This document shows, one piece after another, positions 1 through 8,106 of a stretch of DNA of 21,964 bases. The stretch comes from a virus, in IMG/VR virus record IMGVR_UViG_3300017989_000479, positions 1 through 21,964 of that record; one strand, written 5' to 3'. Numbering within the stretch: the first letter of the stretch is position 1; every line of letters begins with the position of its first letter. The notes beneath the pieces are model-generated. The model worked only from the letters and a program-made list of their open reading frames with translations, was not told the origin of the DNA and searched no databases. Both the position numbers and the translations under genes were made by a program.

Positions 1-48
1 CCTCTGAGCACGCGGGGCCGAAATTGAGATTTCCGATATGAGCGAGCG

Positions 49-510
49 ATGAGAGGGCGAAAACCGAAATCACCGGAGCAGCGGACGAAGGACGGCAGCA
101 AGAAACGGCCGACCCATGAAGAGAATCCGCCCGAGTACGAACCGGCGATCCCCGAGTGTCCTGCGCACATCACCGGCGAGGCGCGCAAGGAGTGGGACCG
201 ATTGGCAGAGCGGTTGCAGGCGGCGGGAACATTGACGCATGAGGCGAGATCGACGCTTGCCGGCTTCTGCGTGGCGTGGCAAATGCATATGGAGGCGTTC
301 GCGTTGGTCGAAGATCGTGGTTTGCTCCTGGAGGATGCCAAAGGCAAGGAATTCAAGAACCCGGCGGCGAACATCCTGAACGATTCACTTCGTCAAATGA
401 ACACCTTCGCGGCCGAACTCGGCATTACCCCGAGCAGTCGGGGGCGAGTGCAAGCGGTGAAAGTTGAAAAGGAAGATCCGAAGAAACGATTCTTCAAAGT
501 GGTGGGCTAG
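49..510 (+). CDS. terS: Phage terminase small subunit, P27 family
   Basis: This 153-residue protein fits the P27-type small terminase, which binds the packaging start on phage DNA and hands it to the large subunit. The N-terminal 30 residues are basic and proline-rich (MRGRKPKSPEQR), as is usual for the family. A helical core follows (about 35-120) with the family-like stretch around ECPAHITGEARKEWDRLAERL and a later segment resembling NPAANILNDSLRQMNTFAAELG. The C-terminus is basic (VEKEDPKKRFFKVVG). The ATG at 49 is the only reasonable start that keeps the basic N-terminus; a GAGCGAG stretch just upstream is a weak ribosome site. The large terminase follows after 96 bases. Identification rests on sequence pattern and gene order, both consistent. 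Confidence 0.9.
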   Translation: MRGRKPKSPEQRTKDGSKKRPTHEENPPEYEPAIPECPAHITGEARKEWDRLAERLQAAGTLTHEARSTLAGFCVAWQMHMEAFALVEDRGLLLEDAKGKEFKNPAANILNDSLRQMNTFAAELGITPSSRGRVQAVKVEKEDPKKRFFKVVG

Positions 511-606
511 GTTCGCAACCGAAAAGCGGCTTCCTCCGGGCCGCCTGCCTGCTATTGGTATTCGGAGGACTGACGGTCGGAGGTCCGTCGTAATGAGAGT
601 AGAGCT

Positions 607-2262
607 TTGGCGACCGACGCCCCGACGATCAATCTGGACCTGCAACGGACGATCCGGCTGATACCCGGCTACGATCCGTTTGCGACGGCCGGTGACTGCT
701 GGTTCGATGCCGACGCTGCGCAGATGGAAATTGATTTCGTAGAGGAGTGTTGTACCCGGCCCGGCGACGACGGACAGCCCGTACCGTTCCTCTTGGAGCC
801 GTGGCAAAAAGCAATCATCGGGAACCTCTACGGCTGGAAGCGGCCCGACGGGTCCCGCCGATACCGCGAGTGTTTTGTCTTTGTCCCCCGGAAAAACGGC
901 AAGACCTCGCTGGCCGCCACGTTGATTTGCGGTTCACTCTTCTTACGCGCCCACCTCGGGCTGCAATGTTACAGCGCGGCGGCCGACCGCGATCAGGCCC
1001 GCATTGTCTTTGGCGACGTCAAGCGGATGATCTCCGACGAACCGAATATGGAAGAGGCGGCGACGATCTATCAAAACTCGGTCGTCGTCGGCAACGGCAG
1101 TTACAAGGCACTCAGCGCCGAGGCTGGCACCAAGCACGGCCTACGCCCCGACTTGGTCATTAATGATGAACTACATGCCCACAAGTCGGCCGAGCTTACC
1201 GACGTGCTGATGACCGGCACGGCGATCAAGGGCAAACAGCCGTTGGTCGTGCATTTGACCACCAGCGACTACGAGCGCGAGGGCTCGATCTGCAATGACA
1301 AACACGACTATGCCTCGAAGGTCCGCGACGGGATTCTCGAAGACGCCGCGTTTCTGCCGGTCATCTACGAGGCGAGCATTGACGACGATTGGACCGACCC
1401 GGAAGTCTGGGCGAAGGCCAACCCGAACTACGGCGTTTCGGTGTCGGAAGATTACTTGGCCCGCGAATGCAAGCGAGCCCAGGACAGCCCGGCCTATGAG
1501 AACACGTTCAAGCGACTGCACTTGAATATCCGAACTGAGCAGGACGTGCGATGGCTGTCGATGACCGCGTGGGACGCCTGCCCGGCGACGATCAGCCCGA
1601 GCGACCTGGAGGGCCGACCGTGCTGGTGTGGCCTGGACCTTTCGAGCCGGTTGGACCTGACGTGCCTGGCGATGGTGTTCAAGTCCCCAAAGGGTGAGGA
1701 CCGCTTTGTCGACCATGGATGGCGCACCATCGTCAAGACTTGGGTGCCCCAGGACGGCGCGACGAAGCGACAGAAGAACGACCGGGTGCCCTACTTGCAG
1801 TGGATTCGCGAGGGCTGGATCGACACGACGCCCGGCCCGTCGGTCGACTATGACGTGATTCGCCGCGACATCAACGAGTTGGGGAAGATCTATGACATTC
1901 GCGAGATTGCGACCGATCCGTGGGGCGCGCCGCAGTTGCTTCAACAACTCGACGGCGATGGTCTTACAGTGTTCGAGCATCGCCAAGGCTATGTTAGCAT
2001 GTCGTCGCCTACTAAAGACTTGGAGGCGGCGATCATCGACGGCACGCTGGACACCGGTGGCAATCCGGTCTTGCGTTGGGCTGCATCAAACGTCGTGGCC
2101 GAAATGGACGCCGCAGGGAACATCAAACCAAACAAGAAAAAGAGTAGCGAGCGGATTGACCCGATCGTTGCTCTGGTGATGGGCTTCGGACGCGCGTCAT
2201 TGCACGCACGGCAGCCCGAGCGGCGATCCTACTACGAAGACCATGGGGTGGGGATGCGATGA
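607..2262 (+). CDS. terL: Phage terminase large subunit (ATPase and nuclease), Terminase_1 type
   Basis: This is the packaging motor, which pumps DNA into the prohead and cuts it. It has 551 residues, normal for HK97-like large terminases. The ATPase half has a Walker A-like PRKNGKT at 94-100, a Walker B PDLVINDELHAH with the acidic pair D187-E188, and a coupling motif around LVVHLTTS at 213-220. The RNase H-like nuclease half has three acidic positions in expected places: D344 (CGLDLSS), D437 (IATDPWG) and D518 (ERIDPIVAL). The start is TTG at 607. The frame is closed by a TGA at 571 and has no upstream ATG, and a purine-rich GAGAGTAGAG precedes the TTG. The stop overlaps the portal start (ATGA). 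Confidence 0.96.
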   Translation: MATDAPTINLDLQRTIRLIPGYDPFATAGDCWFDADAAQMEIDFVEECCTRPGDDGQPVPFLLEPWQKAIIGNLYGWKRPDGSRRYRECFVFVPRKNGKTSLAATLICGSLFLRAHLGLQCYSAAADRDQARIVFGDVKRMISDEPNMEEAATIYQNSVVVGNGSYKALSAEAGTKHGLRPDLVINDELHAHKSAELTDVLMTGTAIKGKQPLVVHLTTSDYEREGSICNDKHDYASKVRDGILEDAAFLPVIYEASIDDDWTDPEVWAKANPNYGVSVSEDYLARECKRAQDSPAYENTFKRLHLNIRTEQDVRWLSMTAWDACPATISPSDLEGRPCWCGLDLSSRLDLTCLAMVFKSPKGEDRFVDHGWRTIVKTWVPQDGATKRQKNDRVPYLQWIREGWIDTTPGPSVDYDVIRRDINELGKIYDIREIATDPWGAPQLLQQLDGDGLTVFEHRQGYVSMSSPTKDLEAAIIDGTLDTGGNPVLRWAASNVVAEMDAAGNIKPNKKKSSERIDPIVALVMGFGRASLHARQPERRSYYEDHGVGMR

Positions 2263-3932
2263 AACGATACACACGCAAGGTGCGATTGCAGGAGCGGACA
2301 TTCCCCCGACGTGGCCCGCAGGCTGTTTCGAGGGCACCGCATGACGACTATTGGTATCAGCCGAGGCCTGGAGGCGCGACGGCCGGAGGGGTCGCGGTGA
2401 CCGAAGAGTCGGCGATGACTTACGCCACGGTGTGGGCCTGCGTCAACAAGCTCAGCAAGACCATTGCCACGCTGCCGGCACACATCAAAGAACACACCGG
2501 CACGAACGCGACACGCAACGCGACCGAACAGCGGTTGGATTCGCTGTGGCGGGTCAAGCCGAATGATGACATGACGGCCGTTCAGTTCCGCGAAGCCGTG
2601 ATGGCCAACGTTCTGTTGTGGGGCAATGCTTACATTCTGATCGAAGAGGATTACAGCGGCATCAAAGCGTTGCAGTTATTGCTGTCTCGCCATGTGACGG
2701 TCGACCGTCGGCAAGATGGCAAGCTGATCTACGACTATCGCGAACCGGGCAAAGAATTGAAGACGTACCAGGCCCACCAGGTCCTACACATCGCGGGGCT
2801 CGGGTTCGACGGAACGATGGGACTGTCGGTGATCGGCTACCATCGGCAGACGGTCGGCGTAGGGCTCGGCGCAACGAATCACGTCAACTCGTTTTTGGAG
2901 AACGGCGCACAGACCGGCATGGTGATCGAGCGGCCCCTAGACGCGCCCGACCTGTCCAAGGATGGCGAGAACCGAGTACTCGATTCGTTTGACGGTCGGC
3001 ACGTGGGGTCGGGGAACGCCTGGCGGACTGCGCTCTTACGCGAGGGGATGACGCTCAAAGCCGTTGGGATGCCACTGAAAGACATGGAGTTTATTTCGCT
3101 CCGGCGATTCCAAAAGGGCGACATTGCGGCGATCTTCGACGTGCCGCTGACGAAGATCCACGAGAACGAGCGCGACACGTTTTCCAACGTCGAGCACAAA
3201 AACATCGACTGGAAAACCGACTCGATCCTGCCGTGGTGCGTGCGGCTGGAAAACGCGGTCGACGCCAAGTTCTTCGAGGGGACGAGCTTCTTCCTGAAAC
3301 ATAACCTGGCCGGGCTGGTTCGCGGCGACACCGAGACGCGATACAACGCCTATGCGGTCGGGCGTCAATGGGGCTGGTTGTCGGCCAATGACATCCGCGA
3401 ATGGGAAGACATGAATCCGATAGAAGACGGGGACGTGTACCTGTCGCCGATGAACATGGTGCCTGCCGATCAGGTAGGCGAACTGCCAGCGAAGGAAACG
3501 CCGGCACCCAACGCGCCCGACCCGACGAAGGCAATGGACATGCACGGCCCGTTCCGCCGATTGGCCACCGAAGCCGCCCAGCGTTGCGTGACGAAGGAAG
3601 TCAAGGCGGTTGGGAATGCGTGGAGGAAGCACGCGAAAGCCGGGACGGTTGGCGATTTTGTCGCTTGGGCGGAGAAATTCTACGAGGGGCACGCTGGCTA
3701 CATACGTGAGGTCATGCGGCCGGTTGTCCACGAGTGGATTGAGGCATCTCAAAAGAGTGACGATCAGCGAATCATTCACGACGCATCGGAAGTGCGCGAG
3801 CGATTCCAGTGCCTCAGAGCAACGGCAATGGCCGCGCCAGAGCAGGTCCCTCAATTCCTCCAAGACCTATCCGAAACCTTTGCCACCTCGCTGGTGGACG
3901 ATATTGAAAAACGACTAACCGAAGGGACATAA
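2259..3932 (+). CDS. Phage portal protein, HK97 family, with C-terminal extension
   Basis: The portal forms the dodecameric ring at one capsid vertex through which DNA enters and leaves. Typical HK97-portal features are visible: VTEESAMTYATVWACVNKLSKTIA near 47-70 (split here only for reference), a segment with NVLLWGNAYILIEED, and the later FDVPLTKIHENERDTFSN stretch that family members use in the stem or clip. The core appears to end near residue 410 (YLSPMNMVPADQVG). About 145 further residues form a charged, mostly helical tail (PFRRLATEAAQRCVTKEVKAV onward). HK97 portals are usually near 400 residues, so this tail is extra, though similar extensions exist in other phages. It overlaps the terminase stop by four bases and is followed by the protease after two bases. 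Confidence 0.95.
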   Translation: MKRYTRKVRLQERTFPRRGPQAVSRAPHDDYWYQPRPGGATAGGVAVTEESAMTYATVWACVNKLSKTIATLPAHIKEHTGTNATRNATEQRLDSLWRVKPNDDMTAVQFREAVMANVLLWGNAYILIEEDYSGIKALQLLLSRHVTVDRRQDGKLIYDYREPGKELKTYQAHQVLHIAGLGFDGTMGLSVIGYHRQTVGVGLGATNHVNSFLENGAQTGMVIERPLDAPDLSKDGENRVLDSFDGRHVGSGNAWRTALLREGMTLKAVGMPLKDMEFISLRRFQKGDIAAIFDVPLTKIHENERDTFSNVEHKNIDWKTDSILPWCVRLENAVDAKFFEGTSFFLKHNLAGLVRGDTETRYNAYAVGRQWGWLSANDIREWEDMNPIEDGDVYLSPMNMVPADQVGELPAKETPAPNAPDPTKAMDMHGPFRRLATEAAQRCVTKEVKAVGNAWRKHAKAGTVGDFVAWAEKFYEGHAGYIREVMRPVVHEWIEASQKSDDQRIIHDASEVRERFQCLRATAMAAPEQVPQFLQDLSETFATSLVDDIEKRLTEGT

Positions 3933-3934
3933 CC

Positions 3935-4792
3935 ATGACACCGCTACCGAAGCCACTCACGCAACTCATCAACGCCACCTATGGCGACGTCTGGGCTATC
4001 CGACTCGACGTGATGGCAACGGCCATGACCCGATTGTCCAACGGCATCGAACCCGAGGCGCGAACGCATCGGATGCCAACGGTCGAGGGCAATGTCGGCG
4101 TGCTCCCGCTGACCGGGATCATCACGCAACGCTCGGGCAACGGGCTGATGGAAATGTTGTTTGGCGGCGTGAAGGTCGACGCCTTCTCGGCCGCGTTCAA
4201 GCAGATGGTCGACACGCCGTCGGTCGGCGCGATCGTGTTGGACATCGACTCACCGGGCGGGTCGGTCTTCGGTGTGAACGAACTGGCCACCCAGATCCGC
4301 GAGGCACGCGGAAGTAAACCGATCATCGGTGTGGCGAACAGCATGGCGGCGTCGGCGGCCTACCTGATCGGCTCGGCCGTCGACACGCTGGCGGTGACAC
4401 CCGGTGGACAGGTCGGTTCGATCGGCGTCTACTCGACCCACCAGGACTTCTCGGAAGCCGATGCCCAGTTCGGCGTCAAGACAACGCTGATCTCGGCGGG
4501 CAAGTTCAAGACGGAGGCCAACCCCTACGAGCCGCTGACCGACTCGGCTCGCGAGCACATGCAAGAGCAGGTCGACGCCTACTACGAACAGTTCGTCGGG
4601 GCCGTGGCCAAGGGGCGGGGCAAGTCGGCCGCGACGGTCCGCGGTAAGTTCGGGCAAGGCCGGATGCTCATGGCCGCCGATGCCCTGGAAGTCGGCATGG
4701 TCGACCGCGTGGCGTCTCTCGATCAGGTCCTTGCCGAATTGACTCGCGGCAGCAAGAGCCGGAAAAACAGAAACAGGGCGGCAGTGCTATGA
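3935..4792 (+). CDS. S49 (SppA/ClpP-fold) prohead maturation protease
   Basis: A 285-residue serine peptidase of the S49 type, which in this gene position removes scaffold segments from capsid proteins during head maturation. Landmarks are the DIDSPGGS loop at 103-110, the nucleophile serine S140 in NSMAASAAYLIGSA, the GSIGVYSTHQDF strand near 161-172, and a lysine at 190 or 192 in SAGKFKTEANPYEPL. K192 gives the 52-residue Ser-Lys spacing seen in SppA dyads. There is no signal peptide, which supports a phage head role rather than membrane signal-peptide digestion. The C-terminus is basic (RGSKSRKNRNRAAVL). It overlaps the next gene by four bases (ATGA). Confidence 0.94.
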   Translation: MTPLPKPLTQLINATYGDVWAIRLDVMATAMTRLSNGIEPEARTHRMPTVEGNVGVLPLTGIITQRSGNGLMEMLFGGVKVDAFSAAFKQMVDTPSVGAIVLDIDSPGGSVFGVNELATQIREARGSKPIIGVANSMAASAAYLIGSAVDTLAVTPGGQVGSIGVYSTHQDFSEADAQFGVKTTLISAGKFKTEANPYEPLTDSAREHMQEQVDAYYEQFVGAVAKGRGKSAATVRGKFGQGRMLMAADALEVGMVDRVASLDQVLAELTRGSKSRKNRNRAAVL

Positions 4793-5001
4793 TCCGATTG
4801 ACCCAACGCCAGGAGGACGTGGTTCGGTTCGTGCGTGATTACGTGGCCGAGCGGCACTACTCGCCAAGCGTCCGTGACGTGGCGAAGTGGTTCGGGATCT
4901 CACCCAACGCGGCGTGGTGCCACGTCAAGGCGATCGAGGCGAAAGGCGTGATGGCGCACTCACCGGGGATACCCCGGAGCCTGCGACTACTTGACACCTG
5001 A
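4789..5001 (+). CDS. Stand-alone LexA-type winged-helix DNA-binding protein
   Basis: The 70-residue product matches the LexA N-terminal DNA-binding domain from end to end. It opens with LTQRQEDVVRFVRDYVAER, has the helix-turn-helix region YSPSVRDVAKWFGISPNAA, and closes with the wing-like CHVKAIEAKGVMAHSPGIPRSLRLL. LexA itself continues with an S24 self-cleaving peptidase domain; here the frame stops directly after the winged helix, so RecA-stimulated self-cleavage cannot occur. It is translationally coupled to the protease and followed by a 234-base untranslated leader before the capsid gene. Inference: it may bind DNA near the capsid leader or a host SOS site. A LexA-like domain inside a head operon is not the usual arrangement. 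Confidence 0.88.
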   Translation: MIRLTQRQEDVVRFVRDYVAERHYSPSVRDVAKWFGISPNAAWCHVKAIEAKGVMAHSPGIPRSLRLLDT

Positions 5002-5235
5002 TAATCTAGGGCAATCGCTCGAAATGTGCGATACTACGCCCTGACGAAAACATACGGCAATCGCCGGGTGCCTCGGCAGAGATTCGTGGGCCATGCGGTT
5101 GTAACGATTCGGCGCGATTAGGCAGAGTATCTAACGCGAAGTTTCACGGCTCGATTTACACAATCAGCCCTGGACGCTTCGCGTTTTCCTTTGCGCTGTG
5201 CTCCAGGCATTCCCCGTGACTGGAGTATCAGCACG
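5002..5235 (+). promoter_or_regulatory. Untranslated leader of the major capsid gene with inverted and direct repeats
   Basis: This is a non-coding gap inside an otherwise overlapping gene train. It holds a perfect 9-bp inverted repeat, AACGCGAAG at 5133-5141 and CTTCGCGTT at 5177-5185 (35-base loop), and a direct repeat GGCAATCGC at 5010-5018 and 5056-5064. The capsid ribosome binding site (GGAG, 5222-5225) lies at the downstream edge. No convincing -35/-10 pair was found; TTGACA at 4991-4996 lacks a properly spaced -10. Such a leader could set high capsid expression or be a target of the adjacent LexA-like protein; that is inference. Confidence 0.4.
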
Positions 5236-6585
5236 ATGACCAAGAGACAGAGGGAGCTTGCCCAGCAACGCGAGCAAGCCCGCAACGACGCCAAGGCCAT
5301 TCTGGCCACGGCGGAGGCCGACAACGAACGGGGCCTCACCGAGGAAGAGCAGGCCGCATTCGACGGCCATGTGGCGACCGCCGAGCAGTGCGAGCAGGAA
5401 TATGCCGCCATCGAGGCGCGTGAGCAGGCCGCCTCGCAACTGCGACAAGGCGATGGCTGGTCGCAAGCCCAGCAACCGACCCTCCCCGGTCGCCATCCGG
5501 CGACCGTCACGCAAACCACGCCCCCGCCGCAAGAGCCCGAGGGCTTTTCGACGTTCGGGCAAATGTTGCAAGCCGTGGCGAGTGCCGGCAGCGGCGTCGG
5601 TGCCGTCGATCAACGATTGCTGTCGCCGATGGCTGCCGTCTCGGGAATGTCCGAGGGAGTCGGCGCGGACGGCGGTTTTCTAGTCGGCACCGACATCAGC
5701 AACGAACTGATGAAGCAGACCTACGAGACGGGTATTCTCGCGTCTCGCTGTTCGCGTACGTCGATCTCGGCCAACGCCAACGGTTTGAAAATCAACGGCA
5801 TGAACGAGACGAGCCGCGCCGACGGATCGCAGTGGGGTGGCGTGACGTCCTACTGGCTCAACGAAGCGGGCGAGAAGACCGGCAGCAAACCGGCCTTCCG
5901 TCAGATCGAACTGAACCTGCAAAAGCTCATCGGACTGTGTTACGCAACCGACGAACTGCTGCAAGACGCCTCGGCGTTGGAATCCATAATCATGGAGGCC
6001 TTTCCGAACGTTTTCGGTTACAAGCTCGACGACGCGATCATTCGCGGAACGGGAGCGGGACAGCCGAAGGGCATCCTGGCCGCCGGCCCGAAGGTGCGTA
6101 TCACCAAGGAGACCGGGCAGAAGGCGACAACCATCGTTGCGGAGAACATCGAGAAGATGTACGCCCGCATGTGGTCGCGTGGCTTGTCCAACGCGGTCTG
6201 GCTCATCAACCAGGACTGTTGGCCGCAACTCTTCCAGCTGCACCACGTCGTGGGCACCGGCGGCGTCCCGATGTTCGTGCCCGCCGGTGGTCTCAGCGGC
6301 GCGCCGTTCGGCACGCTCTTGGGTCGGCCGATCATGCCGATCGAGCAGGCCGCGACCCTCGGCACCGAGGGCGACATCATGTTCTGCGACTTCTCGCAGT
6401 ACAAGCTGATCGACAAGGGCGGCATTCAGACCGACTCGTCGATCCACGTCCGGTTCGTCTATGACGAGTCGGTTTTCCGGTTTGTCGTCCGCGTCGACGG
6501 TCAACCGATGTGGGCCTCCGCGTTGACTCCCGCCAACGGCAGCAACACGGTTAGTCCGTTTATCACTCTCCAATCCCGAACCTAA
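5236..6585 (+). CDS. Major capsid protein, HK97 fold
   Basis: This 449-residue protein builds the capsid shell. Residues 1-75 are charged and helical (KRQRELAQQREQARNDAK, then EEEQAAFDGHVATAEQCEQ), which fits the delta/scaffold domain removed by the upstream protease. A Gln/Pro/Thr-rich linker (75-105) follows. From about 130 the HK97-fold signature appears: GVGADGGFLVGTDISNEL, LNLQKLIGLCYATDELLQD, the EAFPNVFGYKLDDAIIRGTG segment and GQPKGILAA, then a C-terminal part with FCDFSQYKLIDKGGIQ and RVDGQPMWASALTP. The open frame can be extended to a TTG at 5191, but ATG at 5236 is preferred because GGAG sits 10 bases upstream and the delta domain begins there. Confidence 0.95.
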   Translation: MTKRQRELAQQREQARNDAKAILATAEADNERGLTEEEQAAFDGHVATAEQCEQEYAAIEAREQAASQLRQGDGWSQAQQPTLPGRHPATVTQTTPPPQEPEGFSTFGQMLQAVASAGSGVGAVDQRLLSPMAAVSGMSEGVGADGGFLVGTDISNELMKQTYETGILASRCSRTSISANANGLKINGMNETSRADGSQWGGVTSYWLNEAGEKTGSKPAFRQIELNLQKLIGLCYATDELLQDASALESIIMEAFPNVFGYKLDDAIIRGTGAGQPKGILAAGPKVRITKETGQKATTIVAENIEKMYARMWSRGLSNAVWLINQDCWPQLFQLHHVVGTGGVPMFVPAGGLSGAPFGTLLGRPIMPIEQAATLGTEGDIMFCDFSQYKLIDKGGIQTDSSIHVRFVYDESVFRFVVRVDGQPMWASALTPANGSNTVSPFITLQSRT

Positions 6586-6602
6586 GAAAGGAGGTGACCA
6601 CG

Positions 6603-7079
6603 ATGAAAACGGTACTTCCCGAAAAATTCAAGATTGTCAACGGCACTCCGGTTGCCACCACCAACGGCGGAATCACCTGCGACTACATCTCGTTGAAGGA
6701 TGCCATCAGCGTGACCATTGTCGCCGAGCTATTGCAGGCGGCGACACACGCAACCGTGCTGGGCGTCAACGAGGCGACGGCGGTGGCGGGTACGAGTGCC
6801 GCCGCCGTGACGGCCGTCCAGAACGTCTGGAAAAATGCCGACGTGTCTTCGACCGACACGCTGGTCAAGGCGACCAACGCGGCATCGATCGCGGCGACCG
6901 CCGGCACGACCAATCAGCAGCTTGTGATGCAGTTCGATCCGGCCACCTTGTCGGACGGTTTCGATTGTATCGCGGCAACGCTGTCGGATTCCAGTGAGGC
7001 CACCAACTTCGCAACGGTGACTTACTTCATCGAAACCCGGTATCCGCAGGCGACACCGCCTACGGCGATCACTGACTAA
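6603..7079 (+). CDS. Structural protein candidate (Thr/Ala-rich, 158 aa), downstream of capsid
   Basis: Function is not established. The protein is rich in Ala, Thr and Val with alternating hydrophobic residues that suggest beta strands, few charges in its middle, and a C-terminal motif ETRYPQATPPTAITD. I associate similar proteins with unannotated genes next to capsid genes in environmental phage genomes, so a virion role (shell decoration or similar) is inferred. The start is ATG 6603: a near-perfect Shine-Dalgarno AAGGAGGTGA at 6588-6597 ends five bases before it. A GTG at 6594 lies inside that ribosome site and is not the likely start. The strong site implies high expression, in keeping with an abundant structural protein. 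A GC hairpin (7098-7131) follows. Confidence 0.8.
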   Translation: MKTVLPEKFKIVNGTPVATTNGGITCDYISLKDAISVTIVAELLQAATHATVLGVNEATAVAGTSAAAVTAVQNVWKNADVSSTDTLVKATNAASIAATAGTTNQQLVMQFDPATLSDGFDCIAATLSDSSEATNFATVTYFIETRYPQATPPTAITD

Positions 7080-7097
7080 GCCCGATTCCTTTCGTGT

Positions 7098-7131
7098 AGC
7101 CCGGCCGGGTTCTACTTGGCTCGGCCGGGCT
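7098..7131 (+). terminator. GC-rich hairpin after the 158-aa structural gene (possible attenuator)
   Basis: A perfect 10-bp inverted repeat, AGCCCGGCCG at 7098-7107 and CGGCCGGGCT at 7122-7131, has a 14-base loop and lies 19 bases after the stop codon. Only TCATT follows, not a U-tract, so full termination is doubtful. It could block 3' exonucleases and protect the capsid mRNA, or partly reduce downstream transcription. Confidence 0.55.
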
Positions 7132-7171
7132 TCATTCAACACGACCATCGATAACAAAGGACAACCCCGAG

Positions 7172-8095
7172 ATGGGAACAAAAACAGCACTTTTCGCACG
7201 CAACCAAGTCGGCGGCATGTTTCATGTCGAAGACCAATCACTAACCACCGGCGACCGCTGGTTCGTCCACAGCGGCACCGGGACCGACGGTGCCGGTTAC
7301 GGCCAGAACCCCGACAGCCCGTGCGCGACGATCGACTATGCGATCGGTCTTTGCACGGCCAGCAAGGGCGACGTGATCTACGTCATGCCCGGCCATGCCG
7401 AGAACGTCACCACGGCGACCGGGATCAATTGCGATGTAATCGGGGTTACGATCATCGGCCTCGGCGAGGGCGACCTAATCCCAACGGTTTCGTTTACGGC
7501 GGCAGCCGGCAGCGTCACCGTGAGCGTGGCCAGCGTGACGATCAAGAATATCAAGTTCGTGGCCAACTTCGCCACCGGCGTCACGACGGGTTTCACGATC
7601 GCGGCGGGAGCCGACGGGCTCACGCTCGACGGTATCCGCATGCACGACACGTCGGCGGCCAACGAGTTCCTGATCCACGCCAGCATCGCCACGGGGGTGG
7701 ACCGGTTGACGATCAAGAACTGCCGATTCATCGGCTTGGCCGGCACGATGAGCGGGTCGCTCGTGTTCGCCGGTACGTCGTTGGATACCGAAATCTGCCA
7801 CAACTATTGGCGGGTCGATTCGTCCGATTCGGTGATCCATCACGACACGGGCGTGGCGTCGAATATGTACCTGCACCACAACGCTATCATCAACATCGAC
7901 ACGAACACGGCCGAGTACTGCGCGGAGTTCAAGACGGGCTCCACCGGTTGCGCTCACGACAATCGGTTCGGCTACAACAAGGTCGACGCCGAGGTGAGCA
8001 AGGGCGATGCCATGTTCTGGTTCGAGAACTACGCATCGAACACGATCGCCGAATCCGGCTTGCTTGATCCGGCTACCTCGCACAGCATCCCGTAA
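7172..8095 (+). CDS. Right-handed beta-helix (pectate-lyase-like fold) virion protein
   Basis: The 307-residue protein has the typical opening of phage and secreted beta-helix proteins: FVHSGTGTDGAGYGQNPDSP at 31-50, an ATIDYAI turn, then GDVIYVMPGHAENV at 66-79. Repeating coil motifs follow, each with a strand and an Asn/Asp turn: VTIIGLGEG (92-100), VTIKNIKFV (122-130), LTLDGIRMHD (150-159), LTIKNCRFIG (179-188), EICHNYWRV (207-215) and MYLHHNAIIN (232-241). No catalytic set of a polysaccharide lyase can be identified, so it is probably structural or sugar-binding. Gene position between capsid and head-tail connector suggests a head-associated protein; tail fibres are normally encoded after the tape measure. 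ATG 7172 follows AAAGGA by 10 bases. Confidence 0.85.
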   Translation: MGTKTALFARNQVGGMFHVEDQSLTTGDRWFVHSGTGTDGAGYGQNPDSPCATIDYAIGLCTASKGDVIYVMPGHAENVTTATGINCDVIGVTIIGLGEGDLIPTVSFTAAAGSVTVSVASVTIKNIKFVANFATGVTTGFTIAAGADGLTLDGIRMHDTSAANEFLIHASIATGVDRLTIKNCRFIGLAGTMSGSLVFAGTSLDTEICHNYWRVDSSDSVIHHDTGVASNMYLHHNAIINIDTNTAEYCAEFKTGSTGCAHDNRFGYNKVDAEVSKGDAMFWFENYASNTIAESGLLDPATSHSIP

Positions 8096-8106
8096 GGAGG
8101 TGACTC

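Noticed and set aside
464-661. Plus-strand frame across the gap between the two terminase genes
   Set aside because: It overlaps both terminase genes in another frame, is arginine-rich and has no supporting motif.
1171-1986. Long minus-strand frame within the large terminase gene
   Set aside because: It is antisense to a well-supported gene with Walker and nuclease motifs and has no recognisable domain.
3036-3863. Long minus-strand frame within the portal gene
   Set aside because: Antisense shadow caused by GC-rich codon positions; no domain or upstream ribosome site.
4991-5034. Promoter at TTGACA (4991) before the capsid leader
   Set aside because: The nearest -10-like element, GATACT, is more than 30 bases away and TAATCT is far too close, so the spacing is wrong.
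5680-6573. Long minus-strand frame opposite the capsid gene
   Set aside because: The composition is Arg/Val/Asp-rich and typical of an antisense shadow; the capsid gene is certain.
7321-8067. Alternative plus-strand frame of 248 codons within the beta-helix gene
   Set aside because: It is Arg/His/Gly-rich and low in complexity, while the other frame shows a clear beta-helix pattern with a good ribosome site.
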